NCBI RefSeq assembly: GCF_004014875.1 | Contig: NZ_CP034929.1 | Location: forward strand, 1,984,001-2,048,000 | Source: Nocardioides yefusunii | Lineage (GTDB): Bacteria > Actinomycetota > Actinomycetes > Propionibacteriales > Nocardioidaceae | Length of the DNA stretch: 64,000 nucleotides | Direction of reading: 5' to 3' | In this document: in pieces, positions 22,592 through 31,146 of the stretch | Layout: the number at the start of each line of letters is the position of its first letter | Position numbering within the stretch: position 1 is the stretch's first letter | Made by a program: the position numbers and the translations under genes | The notes under the pieces: generated by a model | Told to the model about the DNA's origin: nothing | Seen by the model: only the letters and a program-made list of their open reading frames with translations | The model's database searches: none

Positions 22592-23053
22592 GTGAACGAC
22601 GTGATGTGGAACCTCCTCGCACTGCTGGCCACCGGACTCGGCGCGGTCGGCACCTGGTGGGCCTTCACCCGGCGCGGAACCACCGCCGGCGTGCGGGCTC
22701 TGGGTTGGGCGCTACTGATCCCCGCCGCATGGCTCACCGGCGTCTTCACCCTCGTCGGTCGCGTGGCCACGGCGGTCACCCGCTGGACCTCGGGCATCGT
22801 CCTCTCCTTCGGGTTCGGGCTGGGGCTGGGGCTCGGCGCCCTGGCGATCGCGCTGATCCTGCTCGCCGCATTCCTCCGCAGCCGGGAGGACGACGCCCCC
22901 GCCGTGGCCACGCCCCGCGCTGCCCGGCGGGTGCGCGCCTCCCAGCCCCGCGCGCGCGGCGCCGCACCGACCAGCGCCGCACCGACCGATGATGCAGCCG
23001 ACGACGGTCTGGGCGACATCGAAGAACTGCTGCGCCGCCGAGGCATCGAATGA
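22592..23053 (+). CDS. Small integral membrane protein of unknown function
   Basis: The 153-residue protein has about three hydrophobic segments (residues about 4-23, 40-65 and 70-95), then a soluble tail rich in Arg, Ala and Asp ending DGLGDIEELLRRRGIE. I recognise no named domain. The start is taken as GTG at 22592; an ATG four codons downstream is possible. It overlaps the next gene by ATGA, so the two are probably co-translated. Confidence 0.72.
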   Translation: MNDVMWNLLALLATGLGAVGTWWAFTRRGTTAGVRALGWALLIPAAWLTGVFTLVGRVATAVTRWTSGIVLSFGFGLGLGLGALAIALILLAAFLRSREDDAPAVATPRAARRVRASQPRARGAAPTSAAPTDDAADDGLGDIEELLRRRGIE

Positions 23054-24309
23054 GCAGCACCCGCGTCCACCTCGGACTGCAGGCACGCAACACGCTGTGG
23101 CAGCGACTCGACCGCGCGGTCGCAGCCCACCCCGAGCCACTCGGCTCCCCCACTGCCGTCGTCGACCTCGACGCCTTCGACGCCAACGCCGCCGATCTGG
23201 TCCGTCGCGCCGGCGGCACCCCGATCAGGGTCGCCTCGAAGTCCCTGCGTGTCCCGGCACTGATCGAGCGAGCACTGGCCCTGCCCGGCTTCTCCGGCGT
23301 CCTGGGGTTCACGCTCGCAGAGGCGTTGCACCTGGTGGAGACCGGCGTCAGCGACGACGTCGTCGTCGCCTACCCGACGGTCGACCGTCGCGCCCTCGCT
23401 GCCCTGCTGACCTCCCCGACAGCTCTGGCCGCAGTCACCCTGATGGTGGACGACGTGGCCCACCTCGACCTGATCGACGCCGTCAGGAGCAGCCTCGACG
23501 CAGTTGATGCCGACGCCGCCCGGACTCCGGTGCGCCTCTGCCTCGACGTCGACGCCGGCCTGCACCTGGGCTCCGGCGTCGTCGGCCCCCGTCGCTCGCC
23601 CGTCCGGTCGGCCTCGATCGCTGCCGATCTGGCTGCCGAGATCGCCACGCGTCCCGGCTTCCGCCTCGTCGGCGTCATGACGTACGAGGGCCAGGTCGCT
23701 GGCCTTGCCGACGCTCGCCGCGACATCCGTTCGGTCGCGATCCGTGGGATCAAGCGGGCCTCCGTCCGCCAGCTCGCGTCGCGCCGGCGCGAGGTCCTCC
23801 ATTCCGTGCTCGCAGCCACGGGCCTGACGTCCTTGGAGTTCTTCAACGCCGGTGGTTCCGGTTCGCTCGAGACGTCGGCCGGCGACCCGTCGGTGACCGA
23901 GGTGACCGCGGGTTCGGGCCTGCTGGTGCCGGGCATCTTCGACCACTACCGCTCCTTCGCGCCGCGACCTGCTGCGTTCTTCGGGCTCCCGGTCACGCGA
24001 CGTCCTGCCCCCGACACCGTCACCGTGCACGGTGGCGGCCTGATCGCGTCGGGCCCGACCGGCGCGGACCGCTCGCCTCTGCCATGGGCTCCCCCGGGCC
24101 TGGACCTGATCGGTACCGAGGGTGCGGGCGAGGTGCAGACCCCGTTGGTCGGCTCCCCTGCGTCGTCGTTGCAGGTCGGCGATCTCGTCTGGTTCCGGCA
24201 CGCGAAGTCGGGCGAACTCTTCGAGCACGTCCGCGACGTCCACCTCGTGACCGGAGACCGGATCGTGGAGACGGTGCCGAGCTACCGCGGGCAGGGTCAG
24301 GCGTTCTGA
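23050..24309 (+). CDS. PLP-dependent amino-acid deaminase/aldolase-like protein (alanine-racemase fold)
   Basis: The 419-residue protein resembles the type III PLP enzymes annotated as amino acid deaminase/aldolase. An alanine-racemase-like barrel opens with TAVVDLDAFDANAADLVRRA and has the probable cofactor lysine in IRVASKSLRVP (about residue 63). LVGVMTYEGQVAG and a C-terminal region with VHGGGLIASGP and VGDLVWFRHAKSGEL follow; the last resembles the metal-binding part of D-threonine aldolases. Substrate is unknown. The ATG at 23050 overlaps the upstream membrane-protein stop. Confidence 0.82.
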   Translation: MSSTRVHLGLQARNTLWQRLDRAVAAHPEPLGSPTAVVDLDAFDANAADLVRRAGGTPIRVASKSLRVPALIERALALPGFSGVLGFTLAEALHLVETGVSDDVVVAYPTVDRRALAALLTSPTALAAVTLMVDDVAHLDLIDAVRSSLDAVDADAARTPVRLCLDVDAGLHLGSGVVGPRRSPVRSASIAADLAAEIATRPGFRLVGVMTYEGQVAGLADARRDIRSVAIRGIKRASVRQLASRRREVLHSVLAATGLTSLEFFNAGGSGSLETSAGDPSVTEVTAGSGLLVPGIFDHYRSFAPRPAAFFGLPVTRRPAPDTVTVHGGGLIASGPTGADRSPLPWAPPGLDLIGTEGAGEVQTPLVGSPASSLQVGDLVWFRHAKSGELFEHVRDVHLVTGDRIVETVPSYRGQGQAF

Positions 24310-24338
24310 CCACGACCGACGACGCGGCCCGGCAGATC

Positions 24339-24854
24339 GTGGCTGCGCTTCCTCACCCCTCCCCCGGTGACCGACCGCTCGTCGTGGCCATCGACGGCCC
24401 GTCAGGCTCGGGGAAGTCGACGGCGGCCGAGGCCGTGCAGGCTCTGGTTCCCGGGGCGGTCGTCATCCATCTCGACGACCTCCTCGACGGCTGGACCGGG
24501 GTGGAGTCAGCCGTGGACGCGGTGGCCACTCAGGTCCTGTCCCGACTCGGCGAGCGCCGCGTGCTGCAGCACCGGCGCTACGACTGGCACCGCGGGCACT
24601 TCACGACGCCGGCGGTCGTGCCGGTCGCTGACGTCGTGCTGGTCGAAGGAGTGGGCGCCGGTGCAAGGCGCCTCCAGCGCCACGTGGACCTGATGGTCTG
24701 GGTGGACGCCGACGCGACCACCCGCCGCGACCGGGCCCTGGCCCGCGACGGCGACGACTACGCGCCGTGGTTCGAGACGTGGGCGACCCAGGAACGTGCC
24801 CACCACGAACGGGAGCAGACACGACGAAGGGCCGACCTCACGTTCTGGACGTGA
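24339..24854 (+). CDS. Uridine kinase-like P-loop NTPase
   Basis: A small nucleoside-kinase-like protein with a Walker A motif AIDGPSGSGKSTAAE, then VIHLDDLLDGW (acceptor-binding Asp pair), the segment RRYDWHRG and DVVLVEGVGAGARRLQ, as in the uridine kinase family. Specificity cannot be set. The start is uncertain: GTG at 24339 gives 171 residues, while the frame is open upstream to an ATG at 24084 deep inside the previous gene. The 3' end, including the stop codon, forms one arm and loop of a long hairpin (24825-24867). Confidence 0.78.
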   Translation: MAALPHPSPGDRPLVVAIDGPSGSGKSTAAEAVQALVPGAVVIHLDDLLDGWTGVESAVDAVATQVLSRLGERRVLQHRRYDWHRGHFTTPAVVPVADVVLVEGVGAGARRLQRHVDLMVWVDADATTRRDRALARDGDDYAPWFETWATQERAHHEREQTRRRADLTFWT

Positions 24855-24867
24855 GACCGACCCTTCG
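24825..24867. terminator. Bidirectional terminator overlapping the end of the kinase-like gene
   Basis: A 19-bp stem, mostly perfect with a few wobble or mismatch positions (24825-24843 with 24849-24867), has a 5-base loop. It spans the stop codon at 24854 and lies between convergent genes, so it can serve both strands. Confidence 0.7.
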
Positions 24868-24903
24868 GCGGTGGTTCAGTTGCTGGAGCTCAGGTGCGCA
24901 GGC

Positions 24904-25365
24904 TCACTTGCTCTGCAGCCGAGCCCGGATCGCACGGACACCGGCGCGTGCACGGTCCCCGTCGGAGCCCTGGAGAGCCATCACCTGGGTGCGGTCACCG
25001 TTGACGAGGCGCAGCGACGCCCACGGCGAACCGGACTTGAGGTGGACGGACTCCACCTCGGCCCAGGCGTGACGGTAGGTGCGGTAGCCGTTGACCACCA
25101 CGACGCCCTCGTCGGTGACGGTGACCTTGGAGCGGCACAGGCCGAACAGGATCACACCGATGCCGACGCCGATCCCGATCAGGGTGGCGCGCTGGGCGAA
25201 GGTGAACTGGCCACGGACCTCGTCGCCGAAGCCGACCCAGGCCACCAGACAGACGATCACGAGCATGGCGAAGAAGAAGCCGCTCGCGATCGCGACGCCC
25301 AGCGGGCGCCAGGTGTTCCTGGCGTCCGGCTGGGCGGTCGAACCGCTGTCAGAGGCGGCAGGCAT
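24904..25365 (-). CDS. PH-domain (bPH-like) membrane protein
   Basis: The 153-residue protein has two membrane segments (residues about 22-46 and 60-80) and a small bacterial PH-like beta domain: KVTVTDEGVVVVNGYRTYRHAWAEVESVHLK then PWASLRLVNGDRTQVMALQ (about 84-135). Such proteins are common beside hisG-hisE in actinobacteria and their role is unknown. The ATG at 25365 lies inside the 3' end of hisG (17-bp overlap), so it is probably the last gene of that operon. Confidence 0.8.
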   Translation of the reverse strand: MPAASDSGSTAQPDARNTWRPLGVAIASGFFFAMLVIVCLVAWVGFGDEVRGQFTFAQRATLIGIGVGIGVILFGLCRSKVTVTDEGVVVVNGYRTYRHAWAEVESVHLKSGSPWASLRLVNGDRTQVMALQGSDGDRARAGVRAIRARLQSK

Positions 25366-26218
25366 TGATCGCGGTCAGCAGGATGCCGCGGGCACCCATG
25401 TCGTGGAGCTGGTCCATGAGGCGCTGCGAACCGTTGCGGGGAACCATCGCGCGGACGGCGACCCAGCCCTCGCGGTGCAGCGGGGAGACCGTCGGGGACT
25501 CGATGCCCGGGGTCAGTGCGACGGCGTCCTGGACGTGCTCGGAGCGGATGTCGTAGTCCATCATCACGTACGAGCGAGCCAGCAGGACGCCCTCGATGCG
25601 CTGACGGAACGTCTCGAAACCGGGGTGGCTCTCGGCGCCCTCGCGGGTGACGAGGATGGCCGAGGAGCGCAGGATCTCCTCGCCGAACGTGGCCAGACCG
25701 GCCAGGCGCAGCGTCGAACCGGTCTCGACGACGTCAGCGATGACATCGGCGACACCGAGCTGGATCGAGGTCTCGACCGCGCCGTCGAGGCGGACGACGG
25801 AGGCGTTGATGCCGCGCTCGTCGAGGAACGCCTGGACGATGCCGGTGTACGAGGTCGCGATGCGCTTGCCCTCGAGGTCATCGAGCGAGGAGTACTTGCC
25901 AGCGGGGCCGGCGAAGTGGAAGCGCGAGGCACCGAAACCGAGGTCGCGGATCTCGATCGCGGAGGCACCGGAGTCGGCGAGCAGGTCGCGACCGGTGATG
26001 CCGACGTCGAGCGTGCCGGAGCCCACGTACAGGGCGATGTCACGGGGACGGAGGTAGAAGAACTCGACGCCGTTCTCGACGTCGATGATCGCGAGCTCCT
26101 TGGAGTCGCGGCGCTGGCGGTAGCCCGAGTCCTTGAGGATCTCGGACGCAGCAGCGGACAGGGCGCCCTTGTTGGGGACGGCGACGCGCAACAGGGGGGC
26201 GTCGGTGGGCTGAGCCAT
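25349..26218 (-). CDS. hisG: ATP phosphoribosyltransferase HisG (long form)
   Basis: First step of histidine biosynthesis, condensing ATP and PRPP; usually feedback-inhibited by histidine. The 289-residue product is the long, HisZ-independent form. The catalytic domains open with LRVAVPNKGALSAAASEILKD and include the PRPP-binding stretch IADVVETGSTLRLAGL; the C-terminal ACT-like regulatory domain covers about residues 212-289. The ATG at 26218 has GGATCCCCC upstream. It begins 11 bp after the hisE stop. Confidence 0.95.
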   Translation of the reverse strand: MAQPTDAPLLRVAVPNKGALSAAASEILKDSGYRQRRDSKELAIIDVENGVEFFYLRPRDIALYVGSGTLDVGITGRDLLADSGASAIEIRDLGFGASRFHFAGPAGKYSSLDDLEGKRIATSYTGIVQAFLDERGINASVVRLDGAVETSIQLGVADVIADVVETGSTLRLAGLATFGEEILRSSAILVTREGAESHPGFETFRQRIEGVLLARSYVMMDYDIRSEHVQDAVALTPGIESPTVSPLHREGWVAVRAMVPRNGSQRLMDQLHDMGARGILLTAINACRL

Positions 26219-26229
26219 CAGGGGGATCC

Positions 26230-26493
26230 TCAGAGGTGGGAGTAGACGTCTTCGAGCGTGATACCGGAGGCAATCATCAGGACCTGCGCGTGGTACAGGA
26301 GCTGGCTGAGCTCCTCCGCGGTGGCGTCCTTGCCCTCGTACTCGGCGGCCATCCAGGACTCGGCGGCCTCCTCGACGAGCTTCTTGCCGATCGTATGGAC
26401 ACCGGCGTCGAGTGCTCGTACCGTGCCGGATCCCTCGGGGCGGCTAGCGGCGATCTCGTTGAGTTCTGCCCACAGTCCTTCGAACGTCTTCAC
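26230..26493 (-). CDS. hisE: Phosphoribosyl-ATP pyrophosphatase HisE
   Basis: Second step of histidine biosynthesis, hydrolysing phosphoribosyl-ATP. The 87-residue all-alpha protein shows the MazG-like pattern [37 protein letters not shown] and [15 protein letters not shown]. The start is the GTG at 26493 (VKTFEGLW). The open frame continues to 26532 but adds residues without family support. It is separate from hisI, as in many actinobacteria, and is followed closely by hisG. Confidence 0.93.
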   Translation of the reverse strand: MKTFEGLWAELNEIAASRPEGSGTVRALDAGVHTIGKKLVEEAAESWMAAEYEGKDATAEELSQLLYHAQVLMIASGITLEDVYSHL

Positions 26494-26539
26494 GAGGGCG
26501 AGTCTAGGCCGTCGCGGACACAACTCCTGCACCGCGGGT

Positions 26540-26570
26540 CCCGGCCGGACACCGTGCGTGTCCGGCCGGG
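26540..26570 (-). terminator. Terminator of the riboflavin operon
   Basis: A perfect 13-bp stem (26540-26552 with 26558-26570) with a 5-base loop lies 8 bp beyond the ribH stop and before hisE. Confidence 0.8.
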
Positions 26571-26577
26571 AGCAATG

Positions 26578-27066
26578 TCAGCCGGTCACAGCGCCGGAGC
26601 GCAGGTGTGCCAGGACGTGTGCGGTGTCCAACGCCGCAGCGGTCGCCTCGTACCCCTTGTCCTCGCTCGAGCCGGGCAGACCGGCGCGGTCGAGGGCCTG
26701 GGCGTCGGTGTCGCAGGTCAGCAACCCGAACCCGACCGGGACTCCGGTGTCGAGCGCCACCCGGGTCAGTCCGTCGGTGGCCGCCGAGCAGACGTACTCG
26801 AAGTGCGGGGTCCCTCCCCGGACCACGACGCCGAGTGCGACGACGGCGTCGTGCGTGCGAGCAGCGGCCGCGGCGACGACCGGGAGCTCGAAGGCTCCCG
26901 GCACCCGCAGCAGGACATGGTCGGTGACGCCATAGGCGGCGAGTGCCCGCTGAGCTCCGGCGATCAGGCCGTCGGTCACCTCGGCGTGCCAGGTGCCGGC
27001 AATGACGGCCACCCGCAGGTGCGCCGACGCGACGGGCTGGGTCAGGGGTGCTCCGTGGCCGCTCAT
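26578..27066 (-). CDS. ribH: 6,7-dimethyl-8-ribityllumazine synthase RibH
   Basis: Condenses the ribityl pyrimidine with the dihydroxybutanone phosphate made by RibBA, giving the substrate of RibE. The 162-residue product has [34 protein letters not shown] and [21 protein letters not shown], matching the lumazine synthase shell protein. The ATG at 27066 overlaps the ribBA stop (ATGA). It is the last gene of the FMN-riboswitch-controlled rib operon. Confidence 0.96.
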   Translation of the reverse strand: MSGHGAPLTQPVASAHLRVAVIAGTWHAEVTDGLIAGAQRALAAYGVTDHVLLRVPGAFELPVVAAAAARTHDAVVALGVVVRGGTPHFEYVCSAATDGLTRVALDTGVPVGFGLLTCDTDAQALDRAGLPGSSEDKGYEATAAALDTAHVLAHLRSGAVTG

Positions 27067-28319
27067 GCGGTCTCCTCCTCGAGGCTGGGGAAAGCGTGGC
27101 CGAAGCGGTCCCGTTTGGTCTGCAGGTAGTGCAGGTTCTCCGGCGTGGGTGCGACGACGAGTGGTTCGACGGCTTCCACCTCGATCCCGAGTGCGGCGAG
27201 TTGCCGGGCCTTGTCGGGGTTGTTGGTCAGCAACCGGACCGACGTGACGCCGAGGTCGCGCAGGACGTGCGCAGCGGTCTCGTAGGTGCGGGCGTCACCG
27301 GGGTGGCCGAGGGCCAGGTTGGCGTCGAGGGTGTCGGCGCCGTCGTCCTGCAATGCGTAGGCGCGCAGCTTCTCCACCAGCCCGATCCCGCGTCCTTCGT
27401 GACCCCGGAGGTAGACGACGACGCCGCGTCCGGCTGCCTGGACCTGCCGCAGCGACTCCTCCAACTGCGGCCCGCAGTCACAGCGGGCCGACCCGAGAAC
27501 GTCGCCGGTGAGGCATTCGGAGTGGACCCGGACCAGTGGGGCTTCTCCCCCGGCCCGACCGTCCGTCTCCTCCGCCGGGTCGCTCAGGTCGCCGACGACG
27601 AGGGCGACGTGTTCGGTGTCGTCGAGCAGGGATCGATACCCGTGCGCCGCGAAGACTCCGTGAGCGGTGGGCAACGGCGTGGAGGCGAGGCGTTCGACGT
27701 GGAGTTCGGTGCGACGACGGTGGGCGACCAGGGCGTCGATGGAGATCATCGGCAGTCCGTGGTCGTCGGCGAAGTCGCGCAGTTGCTGTCCGCGCTTCAT
27801 GGTGCCGTCGTCGTTGACCACTTCGACGAGGACGCCGACGGGTGCGCGTCCGGCCAGTCGGGCGAGGTCGACGGCGGCTTCGGTGTGCCCACGGCGCACC
27901 AGTACTCCCCCGGCCCGGTAGCGCAACTGGAACACATGTCCGGGGCGGGTGAAGTCGCCGCGTACTGCGTCGGGGTCAGCGAGCAGTCGGGCGGTGTGTG
28001 CCCGGTCGGCAGCAGAGATGCCGGTGCTGACGCCGACGGCCGCGTCGACGGAGACGGTGTAGGCGGTGCGGAGCGGGTCCTGGTTGTGTGGCGTCATGAG
28101 TGGGATGTCGAGTGCGCTGAGGCGTTCTGCCTCCAGGGGGACGCAGATGACTCCCGAGGAGTGCCGGACGGTGAAGGCCATCAGTTCGGGGGTGGCGGCG
28201 TCGGCGGCGAAGATGATGTCGCCCTCGTTCTCGCGGTCCTCGTCATCGACGACGATGACGGCTCCCCCGGCGGCGACGGCAGCGATGGCTGCCTCGACGG
28301 TGTCGAGTCGGATGCTCAT
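27063..28319 (-). CDS. ribBA: Bifunctional DHBP synthase / GTP cyclohydrolase II RibBA
   Basis: Supplies both riboflavin precursors. The N-terminal half (residues about 1-205) is 3,4-dihydroxy-2-butanone-4-phosphate synthase with [17 protein letters not shown] and the [11 protein letters not shown] and [14 protein letters not shown] motifs. The C-terminal half (about 206-418) is GTP cyclohydrolase II with the zinc site [18 protein letters not shown] and [16 protein letters not shown]. All the key cysteines are visible. The ATG at 28319 overlaps the ribE stop (ATGA); the longer frame upstream is the antisense-like shadow of ribE. Confidence 0.96.
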   Translation of the reverse strand: MSIRLDTVEAAIAAVAAGGAVIVVDDEDRENEGDIIFAADAATPELMAFTVRHSSGVICVPLEAERLSALDIPLMTPHNQDPLRTAYTVSVDAAVGVSTGISAADRAHTARLLADPDAVRGDFTRPGHVFQLRYRAGGVLVRRGHTEAAVDLARLAGRAPVGVLVEVVNDDGTMKRGQQLRDFADDHGLPMISIDALVAHRRRTELHVERLASTPLPTAHGVFAAHGYRSLLDDTEHVALVVGDLSDPAEETDGRAGGEAPLVRVHSECLTGDVLGSARCDCGPQLEESLRQVQAAGRGVVVYLRGHEGRGIGLVEKLRAYALQDDGADTLDANLALGHPGDARTYETAAHVLRDLGVTSVRLLTNNPDKARQLAALGIEVEAVEPLVVAPTPENLHYLQTKRDRFGHAFPSLEEETA

Positions 28320-29014
28320 GCCAGTACCCCCGCGGCGACGAGAGCCTGGGCGACCGCGGCGTCGAGGCGCGCCTCGACCTGTGCAGCCACCTGGTGTTCG
28401 ACGATCCGGGCGACGTGGCGAGCCAGGACGTCGCTCTCCAGGTTGACCTGCTCCCCCACGGCGCGGGTGCCGAGGGTGGTGCGGGCCAGGGTCTCGGGGA
28501 TCAGGCTGACGGTGAACGTCGTGGTGCCGTCCTCGTGCAGGGTGAGGTCGACGACGGTGAGGCTGGTGCCGTCGATGGTGATCGAACCCTTCTCGACCAG
28601 CAGGGGTGCGAGGGCGTCGGGGACGGTGAACTCGACGATCTCCCAGTTCTGGCTGGGTCGACGGTCGACGACGGTGCCGATCCCGTCGACGTGCCCCTGG
28701 ACGACGTGTCCGCCCAGGCGGGTGTCGGCGGCGACGGCGCGTTCGAGGTTGACGGCGTCCCCGGCCCGGAGGCCGGCGAGGGTGGTGCGGGCCAGGCTCT
28801 CGGCCATGACGTCGGCGACCCAGAGATCGATCGGCCCGTCGGGTTCGCTCGATCCGGTGGCGGCGACAGTGAGGCAGCAACCGTTGACGGCGATGGAGTC
28901 GCCCAGCTTCACGCCGTCGAGCAGCTCGGTGCTGCGGACGGTGAGGCGGACGGCGTCGGTGAGCTCGTGCACGGCGTGGACGGCGCCGAGCTCTTCGATG
29001 ATTCCGGTGAACAT
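28316..29014 (-). CDS. ribE: Riboflavin synthase alpha chain RibE
   Basis: Dismutates two lumazine molecules to riboflavin. The 232-residue product has the duplicated lumazine-binding fold: repeat 1 [23 protein letters not shown] and repeat 2 [27 protein letters not shown]. The second repeat carries the [13 protein letters not shown] segment. The ATG at 29014 has AAGGAGAAACGA upstream. It is the first gene of the rib operon, about 110 bases downstream of the riboswitch. Confidence 0.96.
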   Translation of the reverse strand: MFTGIIEELGAVHAVHELTDAVRLTVRSTELLDGVKLGDSIAVNGCCLTVAATGSSEPDGPIDLWVADVMAESLARTTLAGLRAGDAVNLERAVAADTRLGGHVVQGHVDGIGTVVDRRPSQNWEIVEFTVPDALAPLLVEKGSITIDGTSLTVVDLTLHEDGTTTFTVSLIPETLARTTLGTRAVGEQVNLESDVLARHVARIVEHQVAAQVEARLDAAVAQALVAAGVLA

Positions 29015-29126
29015 TCGTTTCTCCTTGGGTTCGGGAGCTCACGAACTTCGGGAGTCTTGCGGATCCGTGCCGGCACGCACCGTCGCCCGAGAAGGGTGGG
29101 ACGGGTCGCAGGAATGGAACGGATCA

Positions 29127-29252
29127 GCGTGCACTTACCATCCGGACTTTGACCGTCGGTGCAGGAATTTCACCTGCTCAACCGGCCGCTGGATGCGGTC
29201 GGGTCGCGGACTTTCACCGCCGGTGCGGAATTTCACCGCCCCCAGAGCACGC
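29127..29252 (-). ncRNA. FMN riboswitch (RFN element)
   Basis: The minus strand carries the hallmark RFN blocks: GGGGCGGTGAAATTCCGCAC then CCGGCGGTGAAAGTCCGCGA, and later AGCAGGTGAAATTCCTGCAC and GACGGTCAAAGTCCGGATGG. P1 closes with GCGTGC (29252-29247) and GCACGC (29132-29127). It lies upstream of ribE-ribBA-ribH and should reduce their expression when FMN is abundant. I see no obvious intrinsic terminator between it and ribE, so control at the ribosome-binding site or by Rho-type termination is more likely. Confidence 0.95.
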
Positions 29253-29269
29253 GAGTTGTGGACAACTCG
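29252..29269. repeat. Short palindrome abutting the FMN riboswitch
   Basis: CGAGTTGT and ACAACTCG are separated by two bases (29252-29259 with 29262-29269), immediately upstream of riboswitch helix P1. On the minus strand, -10-like TATGGT (about 29289-29284) precedes it. It may be an operator or a 5'-end stabilising hairpin. Confidence 0.5.
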
Positions 29270-29345
29270 TGAGACCACCCTAAACCATACTTAGTTGCTG
29301 GACTTACATGGGGTCCGTGCTCTGGACGCGTTCACTGCTGAACAC

Positions 29346-29385
29346 GCAGGAGCCCCGCCGACCGGGTGGTCGACGGGGCTCCTGC
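29346..29385 (-). terminator. Terminator after rpe
   Basis: A 12-bp perfect outer stem (29346-29357 with 29374-29385) and a nested CGACC/GGTCG stem lie 8 bp beyond the rpe stop. Confidence 0.8.
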
Positions 29386-29393
29386 GGTGAACG

Positions 29394-30068
29394 TCAGTGG
29401 GCGCAGCGGGCGGAGGCGATCTCCGCCTTCGCACGCAGTTCGTTGACCATCTTGTCGGGGTCGGCGGCCGAGTAGACGGCCGAACCTGCGACGAAGACGT
29501 CAGCTCCGGCCTCGGCGCACCGCTCGATGGTCTCCAAGGAGACACCGCCGTCGACCTGCAGCCAGGTCTCCAGGCCGTGCTTCTTCATCATCTCGCGCGC
29601 CTTGCGGATCTTGGGCAGGCAGAGGTCGAGGAACTTCTGGCCACCGAAGCCGGGCTCGACGGTCATGATCAGGAGCATGTCGAGCTCGCCGAGCATGTCC
29701 TCGTACTGCTCGATCGGGGTCGCGGGCTTGAGTGCCATCGAGGCACGGGCGCCCTGGGCACGGATCTCACGGGCCAGGCGGACCGGGGCGGCAGCGGCCT
29801 CGGCGTGGAAGGTGATCGAACCACAGCCGGCCTCGGCGTAGGCGGGAGCCCAGCGGTCGGGGTCAGCGATCATCAGGTGCGCGTCGAACGGGAGCGTGGT
29901 GTGCTTGCGCAGGCTCTCGATGACCGGGAGACCCAGCGTCAGGTTCGGCACGAAGTGGTTGTCCATGACATCCACGTGAACCCAGTCAGCAGATTCGATT
30001 CGGGCGACCTCTGCGCCGAGGGCGGCGAGGTCAGCGTTCAAGATGGACGGCGTGATCTGAATACCCAC
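29394..30068 (-). CDS. rpe: Ribulose-phosphate 3-epimerase
   Basis: Interconverts ribulose-5-phosphate and xylulose-5-phosphate in the pentose phosphate pathway; ribulose-5-phosphate is also the precursor for RibBA. The 224-residue TIM barrel has [56 protein letters not shown] and [19 protein letters not shown], all with the expected metal ligands. The start is GTG at 30068, 11 bp after the stop of the LigD-like polymerase gene. Confidence 0.96.
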   Translation of the reverse strand: MGIQITPSILNADLAALGAEVARIESADWVHVDVMDNHFVPNLTLGLPVIESLRKHTTLPFDAHLMIADPDRWAPAYAEAGCGSITFHAEAAAAPVRLAREIRAQGARASMALKPATPIEQYEDMLGELDMLLIMTVEPGFGGQKFLDLCLPKIRKAREMMKKHGLETWLQVDGGVSLETIERCAEAGADVFVAGSAVYSAADPDKMVNELRAKAEIASARCAH

Positions 30069-30079
30069 GATCGGGGAGT

Positions 30080-31090
30080 CTACGGCGCGCCGTGGTCGCT
30101 CCCTGCGGACGGGATCGGAGACTCCCCCGCAGCCTCGTCACGCGCGGCCCACTCCACCAGCGAAGCCACGTCGAACGGGTGGTCGTCGATGTCGGCATGC
30201 AGGTCCCCCAGGGCTTCGAAGCGGGCCGGCATCGTCAGGACGGTGAAGTCGTCCGGGACGCAATCGTCGATCTCGTCCCACCGCACCGGCGCGCTCACCC
30301 GGGCACTCGGCACCCCACGCACCGAATAGGCAGCGGCCACCGTGTGGTCGCGGGTGTTCTGGTTCCAGTCGACGAAGACGTGGGCGGGGTCGCGGTCCTT
30401 GCGCCACCACGTCGTCGCCACGTCGTCGGGCGCACGGCGTCGTACCTCCTCGGCGAACGCGGCCGCAGCACGACGCAGGTCGGCGAACGTCACCGTCGGT
30501 TCAATCCGGACGTTGACGTGGATCCCCGAGCCGCCCGAGGTCTTCGGGTACCCCACAGCCCCCAGTTCGTCGAGCACCTCGTGCACCACGCCCGCAACCC
30601 GACGCACCCGCGCCCAGTCGGCGTCGGGGCCCGGATCGAGGTCGATGCGCCACTCGTCGGGACGTTCGACGTCCGCGCGCCGGCTGTTCCACGGATGGAA
30701 CTCGACCGCCGACATCTGCACCGCCCAGATCACGCTCGCCAACCGTGTCACGCAGAGTTCGTCGACGTCGCGGTCGAAGCGCGGGAAGTGCACGCTGACG
30801 GTCTCCACCCACGACGGTTTCCCGGACGGCACCTTCTTCTGGTGCACCTTCTCGATCCCCGGCTGACCGACCAGCCCCTTCGGGTAGCGGTGCAGCATGC
30901 ACGGGCGTTCCCGCAATGCGTTCACCATCCCGGATCCCACGCTGAGGTGGTACTCGGCGAGATCGAGCTTGGTCACCCCCGCGCCTGGCCCCACGCCAGG
31001 GAAGTAGATGCGATCCGGGTTGCTGATCCGGACCACGACGTCCTCGACCTCGACCATGACCGCTGGTGCAGCGGATGCAGAACGCCCCAT
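30080..31090 (-). CDS. LigD-type primase-polymerase domain protein
   Basis: Stand-alone polymerase of the archaeo-eukaryotic primase fold, related to the polymerase domain of the NHEJ protein LigD. Visible: [12 protein letters not shown], the metal-binding pair in [13 protein letters not shown] (about residue 170), [15 protein letters not shown] and [21 protein letters not shown]. At 336 residues it has only the polymerase module; no ligase, nuclease or Ku gene is in the window. The ATG at 31090 (MGRSASAAP) lies in the arm of a terminator-like hairpin; ATG at 31057 is an alternative. Involvement in DNA repair is inferred from family. Confidence 0.88.
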   Translation of the reverse strand: MGRSASAAPAVMVEVEDVVVRISNPDRIYFPGVGPGAGVTKLDLAEYHLSVGSGMVNALRERPCMLHRYPKGLVGQPGIEKVHQKKVPSGKPSWVETVSVHFPRFDRDVDELCVTRLASVIWAVQMSAVEFHPWNSRRADVERPDEWRIDLDPGPDADWARVRRVAGVVHEVLDELGAVGYPKTSGGSGIHVNVRIEPTVTFADLRRAAAAFAEEVRRRAPDDVATTWWRKDRDPAHVFVDWNQNTRDHTVAAAYSVRGVPSARVSAPVRWDEIDDCVPDDFTVLTMPARFEALGDLHADIDDHPFDVASLVEWAARDEAAGESPIPSAGSDHGAP

Positions 31091-31119
31091 GCCCCCACGG
31101 TAGGTGGGGCACGGGGCGT
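31082..31119 (-). terminator. Terminator after rsmB, overlapping the next start codon
   Basis: ACGCCCC (31082-31088) pairs with GGGGCGT (31113-31119), and the stem continues inward (31090-31095 with 31106-31111) past one mismatch. It starts 27 bp beyond the rsmB stop and contains the ATG (31090-31088) proposed for the polymerase gene. Confidence 0.55.
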
Positions 31120-31146
31120 CCGGAAGAGGCTGGCTGCTGCGATCGA

